Shown in pieces: positions 15,822-26,142 of a stretch of 64,000 nucleotides of DNA (its first letter is position 1; each line of letters opens with the position of its first letter). Source of the DNA: Thalassotalea agarivorans. GTDB taxonomy: Bacteria > Pseudomonadota > Gammaproteobacteria > Enterobacterales > Alteromonadaceae. The position numbers and the translations under genes are program-made. The notes under the pieces are model-generated. The model saw only the letters and a list, made by a program, of their open reading frames with translations, was not told the origin of the DNA and did no database searches. The stretch is taken from positions 1,178,001 to 1,242,000 of the forward strand of contig NZ_AP027363.1 of the NCBI RefSeq assembly GCF_030295955.1, in the 5' to 3' direction.

Positions 15822-18623
15822 ATGCCAGAAGGTGTAATGAAGGCTTGGTTAGAGTCTTCCCATTTGAGTGGAAACAACTCCGCTTATATAGAAGAGTTGT
15901 ACGAATCGTATCTGGACAACGCCCATTCAGTATCTGATGAATGGCGTGAAGTTTTTGACAGTTTACCAAAGGTAGACGGAAGTTCTGTTGAATATAGACA
16001 CTCAGAGATTCGAGAAGAATTTAAAGAATTAGCGAAGCAAGTTGGTCGTCAAGTTATCGTAAGCGGTGGCAGTGACGCGAAACAAGTTAAAGTGCTTCAG
16101 CTTATTAATGCGTTTCGTTTTCGTGGCCATCAAAATGCCAATATCGATCCATTAGGATTGTGGCAACGTGACCAAGTGAGAGATTTGCAATTATCTCACC
16201 ACGATTTATCAGACAACGATCTAAATACCGAATTTAATGTCGGTTCATTCGTTGCTGGCCAAGAAACAATGAAGTTAGGTGACCTGCACAAAGCCCTTAA
16301 GAACACATATTGTGGTTCTATTGGTGCTGAGTACATGCACATGACCTCGACTGAAGAAAAACGTTGGATTCAACAGCGTTTAGAATCAATTCAGTCAAAA
16401 GCGCAATTAGACACCGCACAAAAAGAAGAAATTCTCAAAGGCTTAATTGCTGCTGATGGTTTAGAAAAATACCTTGGCGCAAAATTCCCAGGTGCAAAAC
16501 GCTTTTCATTAGAAGGTGGTGATGCGCTTGTTCCTATGCTGAAAGAGCTGATTATGCGTGCAGGTAGCCACGGTACCAAAGAAGTGGTTATCGGTATGGC
16601 GCACCGCGGTCGCTTAAACGTACTGGTTAACGTATTGGGTAAAAACCCTTCAGTATTGTTTGATGAGTTCGCGGGTAAGCACGATGAATCTCTTGGTAGT
16701 GGTGATGTTAAATACCACATGGGTTATTCATCTGATTACGTAACTGAAGGTGGGAATGTTCACTTAGCATTGGCCTTTAACCCATCACACTTAGAAATTG
16801 TAAACCCAGTAGTTATGGGCTCTGTACGCGCACGTCTAGACCGTCGCGGCAGCAGTGGTGACTTGGTATTACCTATTACGATTCACGGTGACTCTGCTAT
16901 TGCAGGTCAAGGTGTGGTGCAAGAAACCTTTAACATGTCGCAAGCGCGCGCGTTTGGTGTAGGCGGCTCAGTTCGCATTGTTGTAAACAACCAAGTTGGC
17001 TTTACAACATCAAATGCAAGCGATACTCGCAGTGGCGAATACTGTACTGAAATTGCAAAAATGGTACAGGCACCGATTCTTCACGTGAATAGCGACGACC
17101 CAGAAGCGGTTATTCTGGCGACTCAAATTGCATTAGACTTTAGAAATACCTTCAAGCGCGATGTTGTTATCGACCTTGTTTGTTATCGCCGTCATGGCCA
17201 TAACGAAGCAGACGAGCCAAATGCAACACAGCCATTGATGTATCAAAAAATTAAGAAACATCCAACGCCACGTCAAATTTATGCAGACAAGCTTGCAGCA
17301 GAAGGTTCTATTGCTGCGGCAAAAGCAAAAGAGCTTGTAGATTACTATCGTAAACTGCTTGATGAAGGCCAGTGTACGGTAGAACAGTGGCGTCCAATGT
17401 CTGAACATTCAGTGGATTGGACACCGTTCATCGGCCACGAATGGGATGACAAATACGACAACAATATTTCAGTAGATGCTTTAAAAACGCTTGCTGAAAA
17501 AGTATCTAGTTACCCAGAATCGCATCCAGTGCAATCGCGCGTTAAAAAGATTTATGACGATCGCAAGAAAATGGCTGCAGGTGAACGCCCACTTGATTGG
17601 GGTATGGCAGAAACACTAGCTTATGCTGCTATCTTAGAGCGTGGCGAGCGTGTCAGAATCACAGGTCAAGATTCAGGTCGTGGTACTTTCTTCCATCGCC
17701 ATGCGGTATTGCATAACCAAGACGATGCCTCTACTTACATGCCACTTCAAAACCTAAGCGACAAGCAAGGGCCATTTGAAGTACATGACTCAGTACTATC
17801 AGAAGTGTCTGTACTAGCATTTGAATATGGTTATACAACGGCAGAACCAAACGGCTTAACGATTTGGGAAGCACAATTTGGTGACTTCGCTAACTGTGCG
17901 CAAGTGGTGTTTGACCAGTTTATTTCATCAGGTGAGCAAAAGTGGGGCCGTTTATGTGGCTTAACCATGTTGCTTCCTCATGGTTATGAGGGCCAAGGGC
18001 CGGAGCATAGCTCAGCGCGTTTAGAACGTTTCTTACAGCTTTGTGCTGATCACAACATGCAAGTATGTATTCCATCTACACCAGCGCAGGTGTTTAACAT
18101 GTTGCGTCGCCAGGTTGTTCGCCCTATGCGTCGTCCGTTGATTGTTATGTCACCTAAATCTCTGCTACGTCATCCATTAGCGGTGTCAAGCTTAGAAGAG
18201 CTTTCTGTTGGTGAATACAAAAACGTTATCGGCGAAATTGACGACATTAACCCGAAAGACGTAGAGCGCGTTGTATTTTGTAGTGGTAAAGTTTATTACG
18301 AGCTACTAGAGCAACGTCGTAAGAACGAGCAGAAGAATGTGGCAATCGTTCGTGTAGAGCAATTGTACCCATTCCCTGAAAAAGAATTAGCAGCGGAACT
18401 TGAACAATACCAACATGTTAAGCAATTTGTTTGGTGTCAAGAAGAGCCTCAAAACCAAGGTGCTTGGTACTGTTCGCAGCATCACTTTAGAGCCGCAATT
18501 CCGCAAGGGACATATTTAACTTATGCTGGCCGCCCAGCGTCTGCTGCACCTGCTGTAGGTTATATGTCTGTGCATGTTAAACAACAAAAAGCGCTTGTCG
18601 ATGACGCGCTGAATGTCGAATAA
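15822..18623 (+). CDS. sucA: 2-oxoglutarate dehydrogenase E1 component
   Basis: The 933-aa product is the thiamine-diphosphate-dependent decarboxylase of the 2-oxoglutarate dehydrogenase complex. From the ATG at 15822 (after AGGAA) the length is exactly that of E. coli SucA, and the start KAWLESSHLSG lines up with it. Family motifs include GMAHRGRLNVL, the HGDSAIAGQGVVQE ThDP region, and SQDSGRGTFFHRH-like residues in the transketolase pyrimidine domain. It is fifth in the sdh-suc cluster. Confidence 0.97.
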   Translation: MPEGVMKAWLESSHLSGNNSAYIEELYESYLDNAHSVSDEWREVFDSLPKVDGSSVEYRHSEIREEFKELAKQVGRQVIVSGGSDAKQVKVLQLINAFRFRGHQNANIDPLGLWQRDQVRDLQLSHHDLSDNDLNTEFNVGSFVAGQETMKLGDLHKALKNTYCGSIGAEYMHMTSTEEKRWIQQRLESIQSKAQLDTAQKEEILKGLIAADGLEKYLGAKFPGAKRFSLEGGDALVPMLKELIMRAGSHGTKEVVIGMAHRGRLNVLVNVLGKNPSVLFDEFAGKHDESLGSGDVKYHMGYSSDYVTEGGNVHLALAFNPSHLEIVNPVVMGSVRARLDRRGSSGDLVLPITIHGDSAIAGQGVVQETFNMSQARAFGVGGSVRIVVNNQVGFTTSNASDTRSGEYCTEIAKMVQAPILHVNSDDPEAVILATQIALDFRNTFKRDVVIDLVCYRRHGHNEADEPNATQPLMYQKIKKHPTPRQIYADKLAAEGSIAAAKAKELVDYYRKLLDEGQCTVEQWRPMSEHSVDWTPFIGHEWDDKYDNNISVDALKTLAEKVSSYPESHPVQSRVKKIYDDRKKMAAGERPLDWGMAETLAYAAILERGERVRITGQDSGRGTFFHRHAVLHNQDDASTYMPLQNLSDKQGPFEVHDSVLSEVSVLAFEYGYTTAEPNGLTIWEAQFGDFANCAQVVFDQFISSGEQKWGRLCGLTMLLPHGYEGQGPEHSSARLERFLQLCADHNMQVCIPSTPAQVFNMLRRQVVRPMRRPLIVMSPKSLLRHPLAVSSLEELSVGEYKNVIGEIDDINPKDVERVVFCSGKVYYELLEQRRKNEQKNVAIVRVEQLYPFPEKELAAELEQYQHVKQFVWCQEEPQNQGAWYCSQHHFRAAIPQGTYLTYAGRPASAAPAVGYMSVHVKQQKALVDDALNVE

Positions 18624-18658
18624 CCAATCATTGGTATTAGTGAGTAAGGATTAAGTAA

Positions 18659-20143
18659 ATGACAACCGAAATTAAGGTTCCTGTTTTACCCGAGTCAGTT
18701 GCCGATGCAACGGTAGCAACCTGGCATGTACAAGCTGGCGATGCGGTATCTCGCGACCAGTTATTGGTAGAAATCGAAACAGATAAAGTTGTATTAGAAG
18801 TGGTAGCGCCAGAAGATGGTGTAATTTCCGAAATTAGCCAAGAAGAAGGGGCTACCGTATTAGGTGAACAAGTAATTGGTATTATTGCTGAAGGCGAAGG
18901 CAAAGCTGCCGCTCCAGCACCAAAAGAGGAAACTCCTGCCGTGTCTGCAGATGTAAAAGTAATTGATATTTTAGTTCCTGTATTGCCAGAGTCTGTTGCT
19001 GACGCAACAATTGCTACATGGCATGCACAGGAAGGTGACGCTGTTTCTCGTGATCAAAACTTAGTTGATATCGAAACAGATAAAGTTGTGCTTGAAGTTG
19101 TGGCACAAGACGATGGTGTACTGGGCAAAGTATTGTTTGCTGAAGGTGAAACAGTATTAGGCGAGCAAAAAATTGGTGAACTTAATGCAGGCGTTGCCGC
19201 AGCAAGTGCAGCACCAGCACCAGCAGAAGCTGAAGAAGCGCCAGCAGCTGGCGACGAAATTGCAAGCCCATCTGTACGTCGTTTAATGAACGAAAAAGGC
19301 CTTAGTGCATCAGACGTAACTGGCACAGGTAAAGGCGGTCGTATCACTAAAGAAGACGTAGAAAAAGCGGCTAACAAGCCGGCAGCTGCACCAGCTAAAC
19401 CGTCTCCTGCACCAGCGGCACAAGCAAGTGCTGTATTAGGTGAGCGCACACAAAAACGTGTTCCAATGACACGTTTACGTAAAACAATTGCTAATCGCTT
19501 ATTAGAAGCGAAAAACTCTACTGCTATGTTAACCACGTTTAACGAAGTTAACATGAAGCCAATTATGGACTTACGTAAGCAATACAAAGACGTATTCGAA
19601 GACCGCCATGGTGTGCGTTTAGGTTTTATGTCTTTCTACGTTAAAGCAGTAACAGAAGCATTAAAACGCTTCCCTGCGGTAAATGCGTCAATTGACGGTG
19701 ATGACATTGTTTATCACAACTTCTTTGATGTATCTATTGCGGTTTCAACGCCACGTGGCTTAGTAACACCAGTACTGCGTGACGCTGATCAACTTGGTAT
19801 GGCAGGTATCGAATCAGGTATTCGTGAACTTGCTATCAAAGGTCGTGACGGCAAGTTAACAATGGACGAAATGCAAGGCGGTAACTTCACCATTACTAAT
19901 GGTGGTGTATTCGGCTCATTGCTTTCAACACCAATTATTAACTTACCTCAAACAGCGATTTTAGGAATGCACAAGATTCAAGATCGTCCAATGGCGGTCG
20001 ACGGTAAAGTAGAAATTTTACCTATGATGTATCTAGCGCTTTCTTATGATCATCGTTTAATTGATGGTAAGGAATCTGTTGGTTTCTTAGTAACAATTAA
20101 AGAGTTATTGGAAGATCCAACACGTCTATTGTTAGACATCTAA
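18659..20143 (+). CDS. sucB: 2-oxoglutarate dehydrogenase E2 (dihydrolipoyl succinyltransferase), two lipoyl domains
   Basis: The 494-aa product is the core acyltransferase of the complex. It has two tandem lipoyl domains (about residues 2-78 and 102-178), each with the lipoylation motif ETDKVVLE (K43 and K142). An Ala/Pro-rich linker follows, then the E1/E3-binding domain (about 205-245, [13 protein letters not shown]), and the catalytic domain ending with the YDHRLIDGK active-site motif. E. coli SucB has only one lipoyl domain and about 405 aa, so the extra domain explains the greater length. Lipoate for it would come from lipA/lipB, also in this window. Confidence 0.95.
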   Translation: MTTEIKVPVLPESVADATVATWHVQAGDAVSRDQLLVEIETDKVVLEVVAPEDGVISEISQEEGATVLGEQVIGIIAEGEGKAAAPAPKEETPAVSADVKVIDILVPVLPESVADATIATWHAQEGDAVSRDQNLVDIETDKVVLEVVAQDDGVLGKVLFAEGETVLGEQKIGELNAGVAAASAAPAPAEAEEAPAAGDEIASPSVRRLMNEKGLSASDVTGTGKGGRITKEDVEKAANKPAAAPAKPSPAPAAQASAVLGERTQKRVPMTRLRKTIANRLLEAKNSTAMLTTFNEVNMKPIMDLRKQYKDVFEDRHGVRLGFMSFYVKAVTEALKRFPAVNASIDGDDIVYHNFFDVSIAVSTPRGLVTPVLRDADQLGMAGIESGIRELAIKGRDGKLTMDEMQGGNFTITNGGVFGSLLSTPIINLPQTAILGMHKIQDRPMAVDGKVEILPMMYLALSYDHRLIDGKESVGFLVTIKELLEDPTRLLLDI

Positions 20144-20219
20144 TTAATTGCGCATTATAGCCCTTATTGACACTGGTCGTTGGGTGTTAAACGTACTATA
20201 ATCGCGATGCTTTTTTAAC

Positions 20220-20249
20220 TGGCAGTTATCTCAATTTAGATAGCTGCCA
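20220..20249 (+). other. Stem-loop ahead of sucC
   Basis: A 12-bp stem (20220-20231 with 20238-20249, one G-U pair) with a 6-nt loop stands 30 bp before the sucC start. No T tract follows, so it is not an ordinary terminator. It may affect stability or relative expression of sucCD against sucAB. A TATAAT at 20197-20202 just upstream could be a sucCD promoter, but no -35 at correct spacing was found. Confidence 0.5.
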
Positions 20250-20279
20250 TTATCATTTACAAGTAAGTGGAAAATCATC

Positions 20280-21446
20280 ATGAATTTGCATGAGTATCAA
20301 GCGAAACAACTTTTCGCTGAATATGGTTTACCAGTTTCTGAAGGGTTCGCTTGCGATACTCCTCAAGAAGCTGCAGAAGCTGCTGATAAAATCGGTGGCG
20401 ATATGTGGGTTGTTAAAGCTCAAGTTCACGCAGGTGGTCGCGGCAAGGCAGGCGGTGTTAAGCTTGTTAAGTCGAAAGAAGAAATCAAAGAATTCGCACA
20501 ACACTGGTTAGGTAAAAACCTAGTAACGTATCAAACAGATGCGAACGGTCAGCCAGTTGCTAAGATTCTTGTTGAGAGCTGTACAGACATCGCTAACGAA
20601 TTGTACTTAGGTGCAGTAGTAGACCGTGGTACTCGTCGCGTTGTATTCATGGCGTCAACTGAAGGTGGCGTAGACATCGAAACAGTTGCTGAAGAAACAC
20701 CACACTTAATTCACAAAGCGGCTATCGACCCATTAGTTGGTCCTCAAGCTTATCAAGCGCGTGAGTTAGGTTTCAAACTTGGTTTAAACCCAGTACAAAT
20801 GAAGCAATTTGTTAAGATCTTCATGGGTCTTGGCAACATGTTCATTGATCACGATTTTGCACTATTAGAAATCAACCCACTAGTTATTACAGACGAAGGC
20901 AACCTTCACTGTCTAGACGGCAAGATTGGCGTTGATTCAAACGCTTTATATCGTCAACCTAAAATCCGTGCAATGCACGATCCTTCACAAGAAGACGAGC
21001 GCGAAGCGCACGCTGCACAGTGGGAACTTAACTACGTTGCATTAGACGGAAACGTTGGTTGTATGGTTAACGGTGCCGGCCTAGCAATGGGTACAATGGA
21101 TATCGTAAACCTACACGGTGGTAAGCCAGCTAACTTCTTAGATGTTGGTGGCGGTGCTACTAAAGAACGTGTATCAGAAGCATTCAAAATCATCCTTTCT
21201 GACGACAATGTTAAAGCAGTATTAGTTAACATCTTCGGTGGTATCGTTCGTTGTGACATGATCGCAGAAGGTATCATCGGTGCTGTTAAAGAAGTAGGTG
21301 TTGAAGTACCAGTTGTTGTACGTTTAGAAGGTACTAACGCTGAAGCAGGTCGTGAAGTATTAGCTAGCTCTGACCTAGCGATCATCGCTGCTGAATCTTT
21401 AACTGATGCGGCTCAAAAAGTTGTTGCTGCTGCGGAGGGCAAATAA
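20280..21446 (+). CDS. sucC: Succinyl-CoA synthetase beta subunit
   Basis: The 388-aa product, same length as E. coli SucC, is the nucleotide- and CoA-grasping subunit (ATP-grasp fold) that makes ATP or GTP from succinyl-CoA. It begins [12 protein letters not shown], as is standard, and has [15 protein letters not shown] and the C-terminal [10 protein letters not shown] typical of the family. It shares one base with the sucD start. Confidence 0.97.
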   Translation: MNLHEYQAKQLFAEYGLPVSEGFACDTPQEAAEAADKIGGDMWVVKAQVHAGGRGKAGGVKLVKSKEEIKEFAQHWLGKNLVTYQTDANGQPVAKILVESCTDIANELYLGAVVDRGTRRVVFMASTEGGVDIETVAEETPHLIHKAAIDPLVGPQAYQARELGFKLGLNPVQMKQFVKIFMGLGNMFIDHDFALLEINPLVITDEGNLHCLDGKIGVDSNALYRQPKIRAMHDPSQEDEREAHAAQWELNYVALDGNVGCMVNGAGLAMGTMDIVNLHGGKPANFLDVGGGATKERVSEAFKIILSDDNVKAVLVNIFGGIVRCDMIAEGIIGAVKEVGVEVPVVVRLEGTNAEAGREVLASSDLAIIAAESLTDAAQKVVAAAEGK

Positions 21447-22318
21447 TGTCTGTATTAATTAACAAAGATACTAAAGTTATCTGTCAAGGTTTCACAGGTG
21501 GTCAAGGTACTTTCCACTCTGAGCAAGCAATTGCATACGGTACGCAAATGGTTGGTGGTGTATCACCAGGCAAAGGCGGCCAAACTCACTTAGGTCTTCC
21601 AGTATTCAACACAGTACGTGAAGCAGTAGAAGCAACAGGCGCAACAGCAACTGTGATCTACGTTCCAGCACCATTTTGTAAAGATGCTATCTTAGAAGCA
21701 ATCGACGCTGGTATTGAGCTAATCGTTACGATTACTGAAGGTATTCCAACGCTTGATATGCTTGACGTTAAAGTGAAGCTTGAAGAAACTGGCGTTCGCA
21801 TGATCGGTCCTAACTGCCCAGGTGTTATCACGCCGGGTGAAACAAAGATTGGTATCATGCCTGGTCACATCCACAAGCCTGGTAAAGTAGGTATTGTTTC
21901 TCGCTCTGGTACATTAACGTACGAAGCAGTTAAGCAAACAACTGATGCTGGCTTTGGTCAATCAACGTGTGTTGGTATTGGTGGTGACCCAATCCCAGGT
22001 ACGAACTTCATCGACGTATTAGAAATGTTCGAAAACGACGACCAAACAGAAGCAATCGTTATGATTGGTGAAATTGGTGGTACAGCTGAAGAAGAAGCAG
22101 CTGAGTACATCAAAGCGAATGTTACTAAGCCTGTTGTTTCTTACATTGCAGGTGTTACGGCTCCTCCAGGTAAGCGTATGGGCCACGCTGGTGCGATTAT
22201 CGCTGGCGGTAAAGGTACAGCTGACGAAAAATTTGCTGCATTAGAAGCAGCTGGTGTTAAAACGGTTCGCTCTTTAGCAGATATCGGTGTAGCACTAAAA
22301 GAAAAAGCAGGTTGGTAA
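21446..22318 (+). CDS. sucD: Succinyl-CoA synthetase alpha subunit
   Basis: The 290-aa product binds CoA in its Rossmann domain ([11 protein letters not shown]) and carries the phosphorylated active-site histidine in [17 protein letters not shown]. Length matches E. coli SucD (289 aa). The ATG overlaps the last base of the sucC stop, so the two subunits are co-translated. A terminator closes the whole sdh-suc cluster. Confidence 0.98.
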   Translation: MSVLINKDTKVICQGFTGGQGTFHSEQAIAYGTQMVGGVSPGKGGQTHLGLPVFNTVREAVEATGATATVIYVPAPFCKDAILEAIDAGIELIVTITEGIPTLDMLDVKVKLEETGVRMIGPNCPGVITPGETKIGIMPGHIHKPGKVGIVSRSGTLTYEAVKQTTDAGFGQSTCVGIGGDPIPGTNFIDVLEMFENDDQTEAIVMIGEIGGTAEEEAAEYIKANVTKPVVSYIAGVTAPPGKRMGHAGAIIAGGKGTADEKFAALEAAGVKTVRSLADIGVALKEKAGW

Positions 22319-22331
22319 TAAACCACTTGAT

Positions 22332-22360
22332 GAAAAAGGTCGCATAAGCGACCTTTTTTT
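22332..22360. terminator. Bidirectional terminator after sucD
   Basis: GGTCGCATAAGCGACC (22338-22353) lies between A5 and T7. It ends the sdh-suc transcript, and its T run reaches the stop codon of the convergent minus-strand protease gene. Confidence 0.92.
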
Positions 22361-23096
22361 ATGTCAAAAATATCAGTACAAGACTGATAAAGTTTAATAA
22401 AAAGTGCATGGCAATTGCCATACTTGTACTCTTCGATATTAATCTAACAAAGCCCAAATATAGCCCTGTAGCAAACACAAAAAGCAATGTAGTAACGTCA
22501 TACTGACTGTGAACCAAAGTAAACACTAGGCTAGTTATCACCATAGCGCCGATGTTTCCAACTGGCGATAGCGCAAAGCGTTTAAACAATAGACCTCGAA
22601 ACACAACTTCTTCATAAATGGGCGCATAAACACACACAAATAAGGCGACTACAATAGGGTAAGGGTAGTTTGCTAAAGCCGTTATAAAGGCCTGTTCAGG
22701 CACTTCTAGCGCGACTTGAAGTAATAAGGTGATTATGTAAAAAAGTAGGGTAACGAGTGCATACAGTGCGACTTGTTTCTTGCTGATAGGTGTTAATGCT
22801 AGAAACTGGCAAAACGCTTTTATACTGCGCTGTTTACTTGCATAAACAATAAGCGGCAGGGCGCAAACTGCTGTTAATACAGTGTGTAACATAGCGATAT
22901 CAATTCGCTGCATCCAAGCCGGTGTATCTGCTATTTGTTGAATACCGGCGTAAATGCCAAATAGTGCGCCCACAACCAGCGGCAACACAATAAATAAAAC
23001 AAACATGACAGCAACCGTAGCAGTAACTGTAAACGTTGATTTATCGGTGTTCATTTGGGGTTTGATTGTACTTGAAAGTGTAATTTGTTGTTCCAT
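22359..23096 (-). CDS. CPBP-family intramembrane metalloprotease
   Basis: The 245-aa product is a polytopic membrane protein of the CPBP (CAAX protease and bacteriocin-processing) family, with about seven hydrophobic helices. Its signature is YEEVVFRG with the paired glutamates, the histidine in LVHSQYD, and a last helix AMHFLLNF with another histidine. Members process peptides within the membrane; targets here are unknown. A second in-frame Met (MNTDKS) 14 residues in could also be the start. It is isolated between a terminator and a repeat-like intergenic stretch. Confidence 0.85.
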   Translation of the reverse strand: MEQQITLSSTIKPQMNTDKSTFTVTATVAVMFVLFIVLPLVVGALFGIYAGIQQIADTPAWMQRIDIAMLHTVLTAVCALPLIVYASKQRSIKAFCQFLALTPISKKQVALYALVTLLFYIITLLLQVALEVPEQAFITALANYPYPIVVALFVCVYAPIYEEVVFRGLLFKRFALSPVGNIGAMVITSLVFTLVHSQYDVTTLLFVFATGLYLGFVRLISKSTSMAIAMHFLLNFISLVLIFLT

Positions 23097-23284
23097 CCGT
23101 GTAGTCCTTTACATTGAATTTCAATACTAGGTATAGGTAAAGATGGATATAAATGCAAACTAGACTTTTCGCTGAAAAGGTAGGGGCGCTTCGATAAAGG
23201 TGCAAGGAGCAAGGACGCTTCGCTGAAGAGAGAGTAGCATGGAATGTGTTTTTACCCGCAGCATACAGCCTGAAGCACGTATCA
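23097..23284. repeat. Intergenic stretch with repeat-like GAAGC/CTTCGC motifs
   Basis: The segment around 23170-23235 contains CGCTTCG and AGGAGCAAGGA-type motifs also seen in variant form at positions 1-100 of the window (GCTTCGC, GGGGCGC, GGAACAAGGA). No coding signal is seen. It may belong to a degenerate intergenic repeat family of this genome; I judge the similarity by eye only. Confidence 0.3.
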
Positions 23285-23316
23285 TAAAAAAGCCAGTCAT
23301 TCGACTGGCTCTTTTT
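23285..23316 (-). terminator. Intrinsic terminator of lipA
   Basis: AGCCAGTCATTCGACTGGCT (23291-23310) is flanked by an A run and a T run, about 45 bp past the lipA stop. Confidence 0.88.
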
Positions 23317-23359
23317 ACATCCTTACAGCTTTATAGCTCTAAAGCGACATACAAGGAGT

Positions 23360-24337
23360 TTACTTAACTTCTTCACCAGCAGCTTGTTTGTCTGCATGGT
23401 AACTAGAACGAACAAGTGGACCACAAGCAGCATGCTCAAAGCCCATCTTTTCAGCTTCTTGCTTGAACATTTCAAACTCGTCTGGGTGCACATAACGCTC
23501 AACTGGCAAGTGATGCTTACTAGGTTGTAAGTACTGGCCAATGGTTAGCATAGTTACGCCGTGAGCACGTAAGTCGCGCATCACTTCTAGAATCTCTTCA
23601 TTGGTTTCACCTAAACCTACCATTAGGCCCGACTTAGTTGGCACGTTAGGGTTGGCTTCGCCAAACTTTTTCAATAGATCTAACGACCATTGGTAGTTGG
23701 CACCAGGACGCGCTTTAGTATACAAACGCGGCGCTGTTTCAAGGTTATGATTAAATACATCTGGCGGACTTTGATTTAAAATCTCTAGTGCTCTGTCCAT
23801 GCGGCCACGAAAATCAGGCACTAAAATTTCAATTTTAGTGTTAGGCGACTCTTTTTGGATTTCGGTAATACAATCCGCAAATTGTTGTGCGCCACCGTCA
23901 CGCAAATCATCACGATCTACAGACGTAATAACCACATACTTTAACGCCATATCTTTTAACGTTAGCGCAAGTTTGCGTGGCTCTTCCGCTTCTGGTTTCA
24001 ATGGACGACCATGGGCAACATCGCAAAACGGGCAACGACGCGTACAAATAGCGCCTAGGATCATAAAGGTTGCAGTGCCGTGGTTAAAACATTCTGATAA
24101 ATTTGGGCAAGATGCTTCTTCACACACCGAATGCAAATTGTGCTTACGTAAAGACGACTTAATGTGGTCAATACGTTCAGAGGTACGCGGTAATTTTATA
24201 CGTAACCATTCTGGTTTACGTAACATGGTTTCACGTTCTGTTGGCACAACCTTTATGGGGATGTGCGCCATTTTTTCGGCATCTCTTAATTTAGTGCCGG
24301 CAACCATTTTAGAAGACTTAACTGACATACTTTTCAT
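23360..24337 (-). CDS. lipA: Lipoyl synthase
   Basis: The 325-aa product is the radical-SAM enzyme that inserts two sulfurs into octanoyl groups on lipoyl domains. The auxiliary cluster cysteines are in [12 protein letters not shown], and the radical-SAM CxxxCxxC is in CTRRCPFC; the C-terminal serine of RSSYHAD is also conserved. The start overlaps lipB by 20 nt, showing coupling. It supplies the cofactor for SucB encoded nearby. Confidence 0.98.
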   Translation of the reverse strand: MKSMSVKSSKMVAGTKLRDAEKMAHIPIKVVPTERETMLRKPEWLRIKLPRTSERIDHIKSSLRKHNLHSVCEEASCPNLSECFNHGTATFMILGAICTRRCPFCDVAHGRPLKPEAEEPRKLALTLKDMALKYVVITSVDRDDLRDGGAQQFADCITEIQKESPNTKIEILVPDFRGRMDRALEILNQSPPDVFNHNLETAPRLYTKARPGANYQWSLDLLKKFGEANPNVPTKSGLMVGLGETNEEILEVMRDLRAHGVTMLTIGQYLQPSKHHLPVERYVHPDEFEMFKQEAEKMGFEHAACGPLVRSSYHADKQAAGEEVK

Positions 24338-25043
24338 CTAACCCTGTTAAGTAGTCAACCTGCTCGCTGTCGAACAAGTTGATCAAATGTTTTGTTAGCC
24401 CTTCACCCGCTTTTTCAACCGTATCAAGAGCACATAAATCTGTTGTTTGAACCATTGCTAGCCCCGCATAACCACACGGGTTAATACGCAAGAAAGGTTC
24501 TAGGTCCATGTTTACGTTCAACGCAAGGCCGTGGAATGAACAGCCATGACGAATGCGTAAACCTAACGATGCCACTTTTTGGTCATCGACATACACACCC
24601 GGCGCATCGGCTTTAGGGTATGCGGTTACTTGGTAATCCGCTAAACAATCGACGATGGCTTGTTCAATTAAGCTAACTAGCTGTCGTACACCCATATTTC
24701 GGCGGCGTATATCTATCATAAAGTACACCACTTGTTGGCCTGGACCATGGTAGGTAACTTGCCCACCTCTGTCGACCTGAACAACAGGAATGTCACCTGT
24801 CATTAATAAGTGTTCTTCTTTACCTGCTTGTCCTTGTGTAAAGACAGGCGGATGTTCGACTAACCAAATTTCGTCTACTGTGTTTTCATCACGTTCATCG
24901 GTAAACTGCTTCATTGCATGCCACACTTGGGTGTAGTCAGCTTGACCTAGTTGTCGAACGCGTAGTTGATTTTGCAAAGGAATGTCCAAACCGTTGTAAT
25001 CGTGTAATTTTAATGGATGGTAACCTAAATTACACCCCATCAA
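24318..25043 (-). CDS. lipB: Octanoyl-[acyl-carrier-protein]-protein N-octanoyltransferase
   Basis: The 241-aa product moves octanoyl from ACP to lipoyl domains, the step before LipA. Marks of the family are [12 protein letters not shown], the active-site lysine in [11 protein letters not shown], and the active-site cysteine in [10 protein letters not shown]. The N-terminus is about 20 residues longer than in E. coli, so a start nearer LRVRQLG cannot be excluded. It sits between ybeD and lipA in the usual order. Confidence 0.97.
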   Translation of the reverse strand: MMGCNLGYHPLKLHDYNGLDIPLQNQLRVRQLGQADYTQVWHAMKQFTDERDENTVDEIWLVEHPPVFTQGQAGKEEHLLMTGDIPVVQVDRGGQVTYHGPGQQVVYFMIDIRRRNMGVRQLVSLIEQAIVDCLADYQVTAYPKADAPGVYVDDQKVASLGLRIRHGCSFHGLALNVNMDLEPFLRINPCGYAGLAMVQTTDLCALDTVEKAGEGLTKHLINLFDSEQVDYLTGLDEKYVS

Positions 25044-25051
25044 TTTTGGGG

Positions 25052-25336
25052 TTATAGTACGTAACGCACTTCTTCAATGTCGTTAAGTGTTTTATAGATT
25101 AATTCTATATGGTCTTTACTTGTTACCGTTACTGCAACGCTTACAGAGTGGTAGTTACCTTTTGAACTTGGCCTAATTGACGGCGAGTAATCACCTGGCG
25201 TGTGTTTTTGTAACTCTTCAATAATACGGTCAGGTAAATGATCTACCGCTAAACCCATTATTTTAAAGTTTAAAACAGTTGGAAAATCCAATAGCTCGTC
25301 AAATTTTGTTTGCATGTCAAACCTCAGAACTGCCAA
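25052..25336 (-). CDS. ybeD: UPF0250 protein YbeD
   Basis: The 94-aa product has the size and start ([12 protein letters not shown], after a few extra residues) of the YbeD/UPF0250 family, a small ferredoxin-like fold protein of unknown role next to lipB in most gammaproteobacteria. Starting at the MQTKF methionine would give about 88 aa, nearer the E. coli length of 87. It lies 8 bp before lipB. In E. coli the next gene upstream is dacA; here dacA is 11 kb away. Confidence 0.9.
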   Translation of the reverse strand: MAVLRFDMQTKFDELLDFPTVLNFKIMGLAVDHLPDRIIEELQKHTPGDYSPSIRPSSKGNYHSVSVAVTVTSKDHIELIYKTLNDIEEVRYVL

Positions 25337-25474
25337 TACGGCCTTACGATTGCCCCTTAGGCAAAATGAATGGCGCGTATTCTAACATTATTGCTAAATA
25401 GTATACAGCACATGTGTGGTCTGCTTTGTAAAATTCAAGGGGTGAGGGGAGATGTGTGAACTAAATCGTACAAA

Positions 25475-25504
25475 CCACCGCTAAACTTGCCTATCTAGCG
25501 GTGG
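25475..25504 (-). terminator. Possible terminator hairpin
   Basis: A 9-bp stem, CCACCGCTA/TAGCGGTGG, lies just past the stop of the 175-aa gene on the minus strand. The T tract is short (TTTGT), so it is a weak terminator or a structural element. Confidence 0.5.
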
Positions 25505-25513
25505 CTGCAAGTG

Positions 25514-26041
25514 TTATTTGTTTTGCTTTTTCTTGTTAACGTATTCTTGTTTAGCGACTTCTAGCGCAACCAGTTTTTCCAGTAATTCTGGATTTTTCTC
25601 AACCAGCTTTATCACATACTCCTTTGCGCGTTGATATTCTGCCCTTAGCAAAAACTCGCTTCCTTTATAGGTTGGGATATATCCTTTTCGATTAAATTCG
25701 TGTAAAAAATCTTGGCTTTGTTGTGCAGTGTGATTACGAATATAGTAGGGCACACAAAAGGTTTGTTTCAGGCGAGAGCCGGTGATGTTGTCGGTACGAC
25801 ATCGAACTTTGTACTTAGGCTCATCGATTAGCTCATTTAAGCTATCGTAAAAATCTAGCTCTGCAACTTTCATTTTGTTGCGCAAGTACATCAGCGATGT
25901 TTCGCCAACCACCTCAATGACTTCGGTATTATCCTCAGGTGTTTGATCATTCGCTGCAGCATTAGTAGCCAAAGTTGCGCCGCAGATAATCAGCAGAAAC
26001 CGAACGGCACTGCGAACATACTTACTCATTGAAATATTCAT
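25514..26041 (-). CDS. Exported hypothetical protein
   Basis: I do not recognise this 175-aa protein. It has a signal peptide (hydrophobic residues ~8-25 ending in TNAAAN), then a mixed charged region with two cysteines (VRCRTDN and TFCVPY, likely a disulfide) and a lysine-rich helical C-terminus. A periplasmic location is inferred. It stands alone, with a hairpin after it, in the accessory block between ybeD and the integron. Confidence 0.7.
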   Translation of the reverse strand: MNISMSKYVRSAVRFLLIICGATLATNAAANDQTPEDNTEVIEVVGETSLMYLRNKMKVAELDFYDSLNELIDEPKYKVRCRTDNITGSRLKQTFCVPYYIRNHTAQQSQDFLHEFNRKGYIPTYKGSEFLLRAEYQRAKEYVIKLVEKNPELLEKLVALEVAKQEYVNKKKQNK

Positions 26042-26142
26042 CCCAACTCCTAACGTGTTAAAACCAACATATAAATGATTGTTTTTTGTACATAGTCAGA
26101 TTAGCACTGAATCGGTAATCGAACAATGGCGCCACTATTGTG

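Noticed and set aside
19054-19587. 177-codon ORF antisense to sucB
   Set aside because: Low-complexity Ala/Ser translation opposite the Ala/Pro linker and lipoyl domain of sucB; a shadow.
20167-20202. TTGACA and TATAAT upstream of sucC as a promoter
   Set aside because: The two hexamers are separated by 24 bp, too far for a sigma-70 promoter, so I only mention the -10 as possible.
23799-24341. 180-codon ORF antisense to lipA
   Set aside because: Opposite a highly conserved gene, without domain or ribosome binding site.
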